A stretch of 64,000 bases of DNA. Origin: Chrysogorgia sp. JL179-B06 (Eukaryota > Cnidaria > Anthozoa > Scleralcyonacea > Chrysogorgiidae). This document shows, in pieces, positions 16,846-30,893 of the stretch (the stretch's first letter is position 1; each line of letters starts with the position of its first letter). The stretch spans positions 11,077,501 to 11,141,500 of the forward strand of contig JAYKKM010000439.1 of NCBI GenBank assembly GCA_035772405.1. The letters are read 5' to 3'. A program made the position numbers and the translations under genes. The notes under the pieces are model-generated. The model had not been told where the DNA came from and made no database searches. It saw nothing but the letters and a program-made list of their open reading frames with translations.

Positions 16846-17088
16846 ATGGATTTAATCGCGGCGTATGAAAGTGACAGTTCTTCGTCCCAATGTGAAACAG
16901 AAGAAATAGGTCGTCGAGAAGTTAGACAAGTTTACCTGGTGACATATAGTCAGGCAGACACGAAAATATTTACCAATAGAGAGTCGTTTGCCGCTGCAGT
17001 AATCGCTTCATTTCGGGCTCCATCGGCCTCCGTGTTGCACTGGTGTTGCTCGCAGGAGTCTCATAAATCATCAGGAGTTATAGGTTAG
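16846..17088 (+). pseudogene. Fragment of anthozoan repeat-associated protein (Rep/HUH-like?), unit 1
   Basis: The ORF encodes 80 residues from ATG 16846: an acidic Ser-rich start (MDLIAAYESDSSSS), then REVRQVYLVTYSQADTKIF, SFAAAVIASF and VLHWCCSQESHKSSG. I recognise this block as the N-terminus of a protein family widespread in anthozoan genomes. In that family a His-rich motif follows SG, compatible with a rolling-circle Rep (HUH) fold. Here the frame stops six codons later at GTTATAGGTTAG, which could also be read as a splice donor. It is either a truncated fragment or a first exon. Confidence 0.5.
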
Positions 17089-17492
17089 ATATTGCCTAAG
17101 ATATTGATGAAAGAGCGAACAACCTTTTCAGATATGTATTTGTATCTCATTTTGCCAACGTCTAACAAACCATGAATATATGCAGCTAATCGGTGACACA
17201 ACCGTGTTAACTTATATAAAACAACTGAATAAGTTAATTAATTTAAATGAATTGGTTTACTGTGGTTGACTGTGGTTGACTATGGTTGACTGTGGTTGAC
17301 TGTGGTGTATTGTGTCCTTTACATATCAAAAAATGTGAATAGTGAACATAGTGTAGTTCATTAAGACCTAGAAATGTGTTAATCTATTTTTGTTTGATAT
17401 ATGAATATATTAGAACTGACGGCTTGTGAAATTATATGTAATATATATGTGGAGATATGCATCAAGCCTATATACCTCAGAAAAATTATCTG

Positions 17493-17713
17493 AGTCCCTG
17501 ACGGGAATCGAACCCGTAACCTTCTGATTGCCGGTGAGACGCTCTAACCATTGAGCCACACGAACTCATATGGAGAGCGAAGGTTAATTAATGGTCCGAT
17601 GTAATATGTGACCATTAGTTAAACTTCGCTCTCCATCTGAGTTCGTGTGGCTCAATGGTTAGAGCATCTCACCGGAAATCAGAAGGTTACGGGTTCGATT
17701 CCCGTCAGGGACT
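17493..17713. repeat. Inverted tRNA-like pair, unit 2
   Basis: The minus-strand copy is 17493-17565 (anticodon arm with CCGGCAA) and the plus-strand copy is 17641-17713 (CCGGAAA). The spacer is itself palindromic: ATGGAGAGCGAAGGTTAATT and its complement flank CGATGTAATATGT. Both copies keep A and B boxes, so transcripts from either strand could fold back along the whole element. Confidence 0.75.
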
Positions 17714-17747
17714 CAGAATTTGTTTCTGAGGTATATAGGCTTGATAA

Positions 17748-17847
<100 letters not shown>

Positions 17848-17952
17848 TGTCTAAGTTTACTTTTCTTCAGTTGTTTTTCGCTACTTGCCGTTGTCGCTAA
17901 TATGTCTTCATTTTTGGCAAGAATCTCGCGCTATGCTTGAATTTGGTAGCAA

Positions 17953-18075
17953 GGTAGCCATGCCGACGTACAGTTAGCACGTGGTGTTTGCATCACCAAA
18001 GTTAAGCCCGGTCTGACGGGGTTCGTATTCGGATGGGTGACCGCCGGGGACTCATGTGAGTAGAGTTGGTGTTGG
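17953..18075 (+). rRNA. 5S rRNA-like sequence, unit 2
   Basis: Same as unit 1 through the internal promoter boxes; downstream it reads TTTCTCCTGTACC where unit 1 has TCTCTCCTGAACC. Confidence 0.55.
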
Positions 18076-18212
18076 TTTCTCCTGTACCTCCGAGGGCTTT
18101 TTCATGTTTTCTGCTGCCACAGACAGTTGTTGGAGACATCAATAAAATTATGAATATTAAGATACCTCCCACGCTTAGCGCGCATACAAACAAAAACGAA
18201 GGTTACATGGTT

Positions 18213-19304
18213 TCAATATTTTATTCGCCTTCCTTTACTACAAATTATTTGCTTAATTCTTTTAGGCATGCTGTCTATGGTCTTGTTAATGTAATCAGTT
18301 GAAGTGTCGAAAATAGTCGATCTCACTCGCACGACAAAATTGTCCCATGTTTCTTTGTTGATGCATTTCTCTTTCGCATCCTCTCGTAGCCTTCTTTTCA
18401 CGACGTGAAATAGGTTCTCTATGGGGTTTAAATCCGGTGATCGTGGCGGGATTTTCTTTAGGTCAATACCGAGTTCACGGAGGGCTTTCATAGCCTTGGC
18501 TGAAGTTTGTGAAGGGTCATTGTCCATGACGAAAATTTTTTTAGAACGACAGGTTTTTCCAAGTCGTCGAAACATGGTGGGAAATGTCCTTCTAATGAGA
18601 TCGGAAAAATAACATCCCGACATCTTTTCATATTTTTCCGCCAAAATAACGCCCTTTCTTGGCGCTATTGCCACCATTAAGTGCAATCTTTTGCCGCCAG
18701 CCAAATCTTTAGATCCTTTAGCTGTCAAGGAAAGACCTTCGCCTTTTTTGCGCCACAATCTTGCTCTTGGGGTAATCGCTTCCCTTAGAGGATTACTCTT
18801 GTGTATAAAGGAGACACCATCCAAGTAAAAAGCCACATCGGTTGTCCAGTAAGACGAGCTTAATCTTGACGCTGCTCTTCCATATTTGAGCCTTTGGTGG
18901 TGATCTTTTTCACTGAGAAGTCCTTTTTTACGAGTTTAACGGAATTTATAGCCCAGTTTATTGAGATAGGAGACGAAAGTTCTGTATTTAGCTTTTGTGC
19001 AGTCAATACCACTATTTTCAACAACGTTCATGGCCGTAAAGTTAGGATCGATAAAACGAAGCTGTGATACGGAACGAGAAAGTTTCCTTTGGTCACGGCA
19101 CGTCAGTACGCACGGACGTCCACGTCTTTTCGATGCCTTGGTTTGATTGTGCTTTCTTACCGTTTCCTCTTTTAAAATTCGCGAAACACTCGACTTCGAT
19201 ATTTGAACCTTAGCAGCAATTTGCCGACATGAGTAACCTTTCTCTTTTTGCAAAAACATAGCTAAAGCTCGTTTCCTTGCGCAGATACGCTGAATGAACA
19301 CCAT
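18213..19304 (-). pseudogene. Tc1 transposase pseudogene, unit 2 (reference copy)
   Basis: From ATG 19304 the frame is continuous for 364 codons to the terminator at 18213 except for one in-frame TAA at 18938-18936, between the KLGYKFR end of the HTH half and the TRKKGLL start of the catalytic half. All catalytic residues are retained. Length is normal for Tc1 transposases. Apart from the single stop the copy looks undamaged. Confidence 0.92.
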
Positions 19305-19489
19305 TCTTATAGAATATCTCAACAACTAGGATCCGTTCATTAAGTCATTCATGACGTCACGTAATTTTACGCATGCGCAATATGGTAAGCTTTGCATATT
19401 TAACTGCAACAAATCCCGCTTCTAATTAAATACCTCTAATGAAATTGCAGAACAGAACGCTAAATGGCGCCTATAGCGCTGAACGTTCC

Positions 19490-19754
19490 TCGGACAATCG
19501 TTGCAGAAATTGTTGGGACACATGTGCTGTACAACGGTATTTACCCCCTCCACCCCCCTTACAATGTTGATTTTATCACAAATAAACTCTGTCGTGGGGC
19601 CTGAACAAGGTTGAATCTACTGCAGAATGAAACAACATTGAACAGGGGGGAAGGGGGCATCATGGAATTTGTTTAAATTGTTATTTCAGGAGATTTAGTT
19701 GTCTAATCGAGATTTCAAAAAGTGTCCCAACTAATTTCTGCAACGATTGTCCGA
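19490..19754. mobile_element. 265-bp MITE, unit 2
   Basis: Both terminal inverted repeats are complete and the interior matches unit 1. Confidence 0.8.
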
Positions 19755-19978
19755 AAAATGAGCGACAACGTCGTCTGTTTCATGCGGTGAGGGTTGCCTT
19801 AAATTGTTACGGATCAGCCTCTTCATATTTAGGATGCTCATTTTGACATAACAACGTGCAAGAATGCCATGCTCGTACGTTTACATACTGTACATTTGCA
19901 AATAAAATGATTGTCTCTCTTGGGACTAAGTATGTTGCGTATAAATATCGCATGTTTGCTGTTAATTTTTCTTCTACT

Positions 19979-20221
19979 ATGGATTTAATCGCGGCGTATG
20001 AAAGTGACAGTTCTTCGTCCCAATGTGAAACAGAAGAAATAGGTCGTCGAGAAGTTAGACAAGTTTACCTGGTGACATATAGTCAGGCAGACACGAAAAT
20101 ATTTACCAATAGAGAGTCGTTTGCCGCTGCAGTAATCGCTTCATTTCGGGCTCCATCGGCCTCCGTGTTGCACTGGTGTTGCTCGCAGGAGTCTCATAAA
20201 TCATCAGGAGTTATAGGTTAG
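19979..20221 (+). pseudogene. Short Rep-like ORF fragment, unit 2
   Basis: Same 80-residue reading frame as unit 1, without differences in the protein. Confidence 0.5.
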
Positions 20222-20667
20222 ATATTGCCTAAGATATTGATGAAAGAGCGAACAACCTTTTCAGATATGTATTTGTATCTCATTTTGCCAACGTCTAACA
20301 AACCATGAATATATGCAGCTAATCGGTGACAGTCAACCACAGTCAACCACAGTCAACCACAGTCGACCACAGTCAACCGTGTTAACTTATATAAAACAAC
20401 TGAATAAGTTAATTAATTTAAATGAATTGGTTTACTGTGGTTGACTGTGGTTGACTATGGTTGACTGTGGTTGACTGTGGTGTATTGTGTCCTTTACATA
20501 TCAAAAAATGTGAATAGTGAACATAGTGTAGTTCATTAAGACCTAGAAATGTGTTAATCTATTTTTGTTTGATATATGAATATATTAGAACTGACGGCTT
20601 GTGAAATTATATGTAATATATATGTGGAGATATGCATCAAGCCTATATACCTCAGAAAAATTATCTG

Positions 20668-20740
20668 AGTCCCTGACGGGAATCGAACCCGTAACCTTCT
20701 GATTGCCGGTGAGACGCTCTAACCATTGAGCCACACGAAC
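20668..20740 (-). tRNA. tRNA-like sequence, minus copy, unit 3
   Basis: Complete 73-nt minus-strand copy. Its plus-strand partner begins at 20816 and is cut by LINE 1 after GGTTCGA at 20873; the remaining TTCCCGTCAGGGACT resumes at about 24718. Confidence 0.45.
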
Positions 20741-20873
20741 TCATATGGAGAGCGAAGGTTAATTAATGGTCCGATGTAATATGTGACCATTAGTTAAACT
20801 TCGCTCTCCATCTGAGTTCGTGTGGCTCAATGGTTAGAGCATCTCACCGGAAATCAGAAGGTTACGGGTTCGA

Positions 20874-23800
20874 GCGCCGTCATGGCTGCCTGCCCCCGTC
20901 GATTGCTCTGTATATTTTTCCAAATTTCTCTCCTATGGAGAGTTTTATCGACTCCAATTACACTCCAACGTCAATCTAAGGAGGTCTTATTCCGACATGG
21001 ATACTTCTCATTGGGTCGATACGCCTATGTGGATAATTCTAGGTGGTTTGTTTTCATCGCGCGAGTATGCTTCAAGTGCACCAAGTTGTCGTCTCACTAC
21101 AACCTCAATCATCCATCGCTAAAGATCTCAAAGCATGGCAATACGACCCTCGCTCTTCCTGGAAGGCTTTTCGTCATGGATCTCACGATCTTTATGGATA
21201 TTCAGGCAAATCCTGGGCCTGGACTCACGTTGGAAAGCGTTAATGACTCTTGGTCTAATACGAACTGTCGTGAATTTAATTCTCGCGCCACTACTGTTAA
21301 GTATTCACGGAGCCAGCTATTTGATTTAAGATCTAAATATCAAGTCTCTGATCGCCTATACTGTCTTCTGAAGGACAGGGGCATTTTAAGATCACGAGGA
21401 ATAAGAAGTGGAATATCTGTACGACAGAAGAACAGTCGTATTCCCATCATTTTAAGAGACAGGGTTCGATATTGTTCTGTCAAGAAGGGCGCTAATTTGC
21501 ATAATTTGTGTTATGTCAAGCGTGCCGATCGACAACTTCAGCCACACGCTCTCAACTTGACCAGTGGGAAATTCGAAATAACTACTCATGCAACCATTGC
21601 AGTTCACTCAATTCCCGTCCTTATTTCATATCGGCAGCGGGACAGTTATAAGCAGCGGAGGAACTTTTCCTGTCTAAAGAAAATTCAAAGGAATTCTGCT
21701 GCAGTTTCTGAGTCAGTATTTAATAGAAGATTCACTTCCTGTCTTTTGAATGCAAGATCTGTCTGCAACAAGACCCTGATTATTAAGGATTTTGTTGTTG
21801 ATTACGAAGTTGATTTGATGGGAATAACGGAAACATGGCTACATCTGGAAGACAATGACGTCATTATTGGCGAACTGTGCCCGAATGGCTTCCGTCTCGT
21901 TCATACCCCTCGACCAGTAGGTCGTGGTGGAGGCGTGGGTCTTCTTTACAAACATGGCATTAGCACCAAATCAAGAGTCGCTGAGCATTCGTTTCGATCC
22001 TTTGAATGCACGGATGTTACTTTCATCAACCGCAAAACTTTTAGAGCTATTGTTGTTTACCGTCCGCCTGACACTGGTGCAGCAATCAGTCTTTTCTTCG
22101 AGGAGTTTTCCAGTCTACTTGAAGAAGTCACTGTGAGCCCCGAGGAACTCGTGATCATGGGGGACTTCAACTTTCATATGGATGACACAGATAATATCTC
22201 TGCGAGGCGATTTGGTAGCCTTCTGGATTTGTTTAATCTCAAACAGCATGTGACGGTCCCCACCCACAAACATGGTCATATTTTGGACCTTATCATCACA
22301 AGGATTAACTCTGATACTCTTGGAGTGAACAATGTTAATGTTTTGGAGCAATTTATATCAGACCACAAAGCTATTTGTTTTACCTTGGAACTTGATAAAA
22401 TCCCAAATGAAAGGAGAAAAGTTGTTAGTCGCAGACTAAAAAACTTTGATTTTGAAACCTTTAACGACATGATTAGTTCGTCGGGTTTGCTAGATGACAA
22501 AACGTCTGATTCTCTTGAGTCACTAGTCGATAAGTATGACATTGTCCTGCGTGAAACCTTGGACAAGTTGGCACCATTGAAATCCCGGACTATAGTGATT
22601 CGTCCTAACGCTCCCTGGTATAATGAAGACATCGCTGCTGCAAAGAGGGAGAGACGTAGGCTTGAGCGGAAGTGGCGTGTCGGGCGACTTGAGTGTGATA
22701 GGCTAAGTCATCTGGAACAATGTAATTCCGTTAACGCAATGCTGTATAGGGCGAAAGAACAGCACTACTCCGCGGTCATCCAGGAGAACGCTCATGATAC
22801 CAAGCTACTTTTTCGAACTATTGACAAGTTATTGCAGAAGAGCACAGAGAAGCGCTACCCGTTCGCTAATAATGATCAGGAACTCGCAAATGCTTTTGCT
22901 GATTTCTTTAGTACCAAGATTGAGAATATTCGTGATGAATTGCTGTCTAGGAGAGGAGAACTGGGTGCTCACCCTAATACCAATGTTGAGCCTACTGCCT
23001 GCTCTTCTCGTTTCGATGCTTTTGATATGGTGACTGATGAAGATGTTCTGAAGTTGGTCAGTGGTTCTACCATCAAGTCATGTTCACTTGATCCACTACC
23101 TGCAATAATTATGCAGAAATGCTACTCCACTCTTGTTCCAGTTTTCAGGAGGGTGATTAATCTATCGTTGTCAACTGGATCTATGCCAAATGATCTAAAA
23201 GTCGCATTACTGTTGCCTTTACTGAAGAAAATAAATGCTGATTTTGAGATATTTGCTAGTTTCAGACCTGTATCGAACTTGAAATTTCTATCGAAACTGG
23301 TAGAGAAGTCTGTGTTTGCACAGTTGAATAACTATCTTACAACGAACGACCTTCACGAGCTTGGACAATCAGCCTACAAGACTTTCCATAGCACAGAAAC
23401 TGCCCTGCTCTCTGTCACAAATGACATCATGTTATCACTGGACAGAGGTAAGAATGTTTTTCTATTGTTGTTGGACTTGTCGGCAGCATTCGACACGGTG
23501 AACCATTCTATGCTACTCACGAGATTGGAGAAGTCGTTTGGTGTTACCGGGACAGCCCTTCGATGGTTTCAATCATACCTTTCTGACAGAACGCAGTCCG
23601 TTAATATCAAAACTGCGAAATCTACAGTACGAGATCTGACTGTGGGTGTTCCTCAGGGGTCCGTTTTGGGCCCCGTGTTATACCTACTGTACACTTCGCC
23701 ACTTGCCCAGGTTATAAGAAGTTATGATCTTGATTATCATCTATATGCTGACGATACTCAGCTTTATTTCTCTTTTAATACGGCGGATGTTGATGAGGCG

Positions 23801-24717
23801 AAGACGAGAGTAGAGAACTGTGTAACTGCTATATGCCGTTGGATGGACATAAACGAACTGAAACTAAATCATGACAAGACGGAAGTTATGCTCATTCACT
23901 CAAAGTATCGAAACGGTCCGTCTTTTGACAACTTTAACATTGGCGACGAGACGTTGCCTACTACCGCTTCAGCCAAAAGTTTGGGAGTGATCTTTGACGA
24001 GCACATGTCATTTGATGCTCATGTCTCGGGGGTTTGTAAATCATCATTCTACCATCTGAGGAATCTGTCAAAGATTAGGAAATACCTTACGAAGGAGTCA
24101 TCCGAAGTTGCAGTACATGCATTTGTAACGTCGAAACTGGATTATTGTAATTCTCTACTTTACGGTTCTCCAAAATATCAGTTAAAGAAGCTACAACGCG
24201 TCCAGAACACTGCAGCACGAATTGTATGCCACGTTAGCAAGTTTCAGCACATCACTCCTGTTTTGATAGGTCTTCACTGGCTTCCAGTGAACTATCGCAT
24301 CATTTTTAAAGTTTTACTGTTAGTTTATAAGTCGCTCAATGGTACATCTCCTAGCTACTTGGTCGATAAACTTCGTTATCGCACCCAAACACGATCGTTG
24401 CGATCTGTCACCAATGCCCTCTTGGACCAGCCCAAGTCCTCTACAAAGACATATGGTGATAGAGCTTTCAGTGTATGCGCCCCAAGGTTGTGGAATGATC
24501 TTCCACTTACTTTGCGGAGATCAGATTCAATTGACAATTTTAAAAAGGGACTAAAAACTTATCTTTTTAAACAATTTCTGGACAATGGTTCGTTATTTTT
24601 GTAAATATAGTTTTATGTTATAGTTTTTAATATTTATATATTTTAATGATCGTAACTGTAAAGCGCCATGAGCGTAGGAATGGCGCTATATAAATAAAAT
24701 ATTTATTATTATTATTA
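20874..24717 (+). mobile_element. LINE 1 copy A (CR1/L2-like), inserted in tRNA-like B box
   Basis: The element starts GCGCCGTCATGG directly after GGTTCGA of the tRNA-like sequence and ends in a hairpin AGCGCCAT...ATGGCGCT, then TATATAAATAAAATAT and (TTA)n, before the tRNA-like sequence resumes. There is no obvious target-site duplication. The 3' hairpin plus trinucleotide tail is typical of L2/CR1-like LINEs. Confidence 0.9.
20882..24604 (+). CDS. LINE 1 endonuclease/reverse transcriptase polyprotein, copy A
   Basis: From the element's own ATG (20882) the frame gives 1,240 intact residues; the 20 codons before it belong to the interrupted tRNA-like sequence. A 2A-like motif DIQANPGP lies at residues 106-113. 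The apurinic endonuclease domain (about 280-500) shows NARSVCNKT, MGITETW, MGDFNFHMDD and ISDHK. The reverse transcriptase (about 680-1000) shows LDLSAAFDTVNH, GVPQGSVLGP and the catalytic LYADDTQLY. The C-terminal region (LHWLPVNYRIIFK, APRLWNDLP) is typical of CR1/L2-like elements. It appears capable of encoding active protein. Confidence 0.93.
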   Translation: MAACPRRLLCIFFQISLLWRVLSTPITLQRQSKEVLFRHGYFSLGRYAYVDNSRWFVFIARVCFKCTKLSSHYNLNHPSLKISKHGNTTLALPGRLFVMDLTIFMDIQANPGPGLTLESVNDSWSNTNCREFNSRATTVKYSRSQLFDLRSKYQVSDRLYCLLKDRGILRSRGIRSGISVRQKNSRIPIILRDRVRYCSVKKGANLHNLCYVKRADRQLQPHALNLTSGKFEITTHATIAVHSIPVLISYRQRDSYKQRRNFSCLKKIQRNSAAVSESVFNRRFTSCLLNARSVCNKTLIIKDFVVDYEVDLMGITETWLHLEDNDVIIGELCPNGFRLVHTPRPVGRGGGVGLLYKHGISTKSRVAEHSFRSFECTDVTFINRKTFRAIVVYRPPDTGAAISLFFEEFSSLLEEVTVSPEELVIMGDFNFHMDDTDNISARRFGSLLDLFNLKQHVTVPTHKHGHILDLIITRINSDTLGVNNVNVLEQFISDHKAICFTLELDKIPNERRKVVSRRLKNFDFETFNDMISSSGLLDDKTSDSLESLVDKYDIVLRETLDKLAPLKSRTIVIRPNAPWYNEDIAAAKRERRRLERKWRVGRLECDRLSHLEQCNSVNAMLYRAKEQHYSAVIQENAHDTKLLFRTIDKLLQKSTEKRYPFANNDQELANAFADFFSTKIENIRDELLSRRGELGAHPNTNVEPTACSSRFDAFDMVTDEDVLKLVSGSTIKSCSLDPLPAIIMQKCYSTLVPVFRRVINLSLSTGSMPNDLKVALLLPLLKKINADFEIFASFRPVSNLKFLSKLVEKSVFAQLNNYLTTNDLHELGQSAYKTFHSTETALLSVTNDIMLSLDRGKNVFLLLLDLSAAFDTVNHSMLLTRLEKSFGVTGTALRWFQSYLSDRTQSVNIKTAKSTVRDLTVGVPQGSVLGPVLYLLYTSPLAQVIRSYDLDYHLYADDTQLYFSFNTADVDEAKTRVENCVTAICRWMDINELKLNHDKTEVMLIHSKYRNGPSFDNFNIGDETLPTTASAKSLGVIFDEHMSFDAHVSGVCKSSFYHLRNLSKIRKYLTKESSEVAVHAFVTSKLDYCNSLLYGSPKYQLKKLQRVQNTAARIVCHVSKFQHITPVLIGLHWLPVNYRIIFKVLLLVYKSLNGTSPSYLVDKLRYRTQTRSLRSVTNALLDQPKSSTKTYGDRAFSVCAPRLWNDLPLTLRRSDSIDNFKKGLKTYLFKQFLDNGSLFL

Positions 24718-24762
24718 TTCCCGTCAGGGACTCAGAATTTGTTTCTGAGGTATATAGGCTTG

Positions 24763-28548
<3,786 letters not shown>

Positions 28549-29322
28549 GAAAATTTTTTTAGAACGACAGGTTTTTCCAAGTCGTCGAAACATGGTGGGA
28601 AATGTCCTTCTAATGAGATCGGAAAAATAACATCCCGACATCTTTTCATATTTTTCCGCCAAAATAACGCCCTTTCTTGGCGCTATTGCCACCATTAAGT
28701 GCAATCTTTTGCCGCCAGCCAAATCTTTAGATCCTTTAGCTGTCAAGGAAAGACCTTCGCCTTTTTTGCGCCACAATCTTGCTCTTGGGGTAATCGCTTC
28801 CCTTAGAGGATTACTCTTGTGTATAAAGGAGACACCATCCAAGTAAAAAGCCACATCGGTTGTCCAGTAAGACGAGCTTAATCTTGACGCTGCTCTTCCA
28901 TATTTGAGCCTTTGGTGGTGATCTTTTTCACTGAGAAGTCCTTTTTTACGAGTTTAACGGAATTTATAGCCCAGTTTATTGAGATAGGAGACGAAAGTTC
29001 TGTATTTAGCTTTTGTGCAGTCAATACCACTATTTTCAACAACGTTCATGGCCGTAAAGTTAGGATCGATAAAACGAAGCTGTGATACGGAACGAGAAAG
29101 TTTCCTTTGGTCACGGCACGTCAGTACGCACGGACGTCCACGTCTTTTCGATGCCTTGGTTTGATTATGCTTTCTTACCGTTTCCTCTTTTAAAATTCGC
29201 GAAACACTCGACTTCGATATTTGAACCTTAGCAGCAATTTGCCGACATGAGTAACCTTTCTCTTTTTGCAAAAACATAGCTAAAGCTCGTTTCCTTGCGC
29301 AGATACGCTGAATGAACACCAT
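28549..29322 (-). pseudogene. Tc1 transposase pseudogene, unit 3 (3'-truncated)
   Basis: The HTH half and shared TAA are present, but the catalytic half ends at the LINE 2 junction just before the second catalytic Asp. Confidence 0.88.
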
Positions 29323-29507
29323 TCTTATAGAATATCTCAACAACTAGGATCCGTTCATTAAGTCATTCATGACGTCACGTAATTTTACGCATGCGCAATA
29401 TGGTAAGCTTTGCATATTTAACTGCAACAAATCCCGCTTCTAATTAAATACCTCTAATGAAATTGCAGAACAGAACGCTAAATGGCACCTATAGCGCTGA
29501 ACGTTCC

Positions 29508-29772
29508 TCGGACAATCGTTGCAGAAATTGTTGGGACACATGTGCTGTACAACGGTATTTACCCCCTCCACCCCCCTTACAATGTTGATTTTATCACAAA
29601 TAAACTCTGTCGTGGGGCCTGAACAAGGTTGAATCTACTGCAGAATGAAACAACATTGAACAGGGGGGAAGGGGGCATCATGGAATTTGTTTAAATTGTT
29701 ATTTCAGGAGATTTAGTTGTCTAATCGAGATTTCAAAAAGTGTCCCAACTAATTTCTGCAACGATTGTCCGA
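29508..29772. mobile_element. 265-bp MITE, unit 3
   Basis: Complete; the sequence just outside has GGCACC where other units have GGCGCC. Confidence 0.8.
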
Positions 29773-29998
29773 AAAATGAGCGACAACGTCGTCTGTTTCA
29801 TGCGGTGAGGGTTGCCTTAAATTGTTACGGATCAGCCTCTTCATATTTAGGATGCTCATTTTGACATAACAACGTGCAAGAATGCCATGCTCGTACGTTT
29901 ATACATACTGTACATTTGCAAATAAAATGATTGTCTCTCTTGGGACTAAGTATGTTGCGTATAAATATCGCATGTTTGCTGTTAATTTTTCTTCTACT

Positions 29999-30241
29999 AT
30001 GGATTTAATCGCGGCGTATGAAAGTGACAGTTCTTCGTCCCAATGTGAAACAGAAGAAATAGGTCGTCGAGAAGTTAGACAAGTTTACCTGGTGACATAT
30101 AGTCAGGCAGACACGAAAATATTTACCAATAGAGAGTCGTTTGCCGCTGCAGTAATCGCTTCATTTCGGGCTCCATCGGCCTCCGTGTTGCACTGGTGTT
30201 GCTCGCGGGAGTCTCATAAATCATCAGGAGTTATAGGTTAG
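29999..30241 (+). pseudogene. Short Rep-like ORF fragment, unit 3
   Basis: One Gln-to-Arg change (CSRESHK). A 2-nt expansion lies upstream of the TATA box. Confidence 0.5.
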
Positions 30242-30687
30242 ATATTGCCTAAGATATTGATGAAAGAGCGAACAACCTTTTCAGATATGTATTTGTATCT
30301 CATTTTGCCAACGTCTAACAAACCATGAATATATGCAGCTAATCGGTGACAGTCAACCACAGTCAACCACAGTCAACCACAGTCGACCACAGTCAACCGT
30401 GTTAACTTATATAAAACAACTGAATAAGTTAATTAATTTAAATGAATTGGTTTACTGTGGTTGACTGTGGTTGACTATGGTTGACTGTGGTTGACTGTGG
30501 TGTATTGTGTCCTTTACATATCAAAAAATGTGAATAGTGAACATAGTGTAGTTCATTAAGACCTAGAAATGTGTTAATCTATTTTTGTTTGATATATGAA
30601 TATATTAGAACTGACGGCTTGTGAAATTATATGTAATATATATGTGGAGATATGCATCAAGCCTATATACCTCAGAAAAATTATCTG

Positions 30688-30760
30688 AGTCCCTGACGGG
30701 AATCGAACCCGTAACCTTCTGATTGCCGGTGAGACGCTCTAACCATTGAGCCACACGAAC
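30688..30760 (-). tRNA. tRNA-like sequence, minus copy, unit 4
   Basis: Complete copy. The plus-strand partner starts at 30836, is split at 30893/30894 by LINE 1, and resumes at about 34739. Confidence 0.45.
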
Positions 30761-30893
30761 TCATATGGAGAGCGAAGGTTAATTAATGGTCCGATGTAAT
30801 ATGTGACCATTAGTTAAACTTCGCTCTCCATCTGAGTTCGTGTGGCTCAATGGTTAGAGCATCTCACCGGAAATCAGAAGGTTACGGGTTCGA

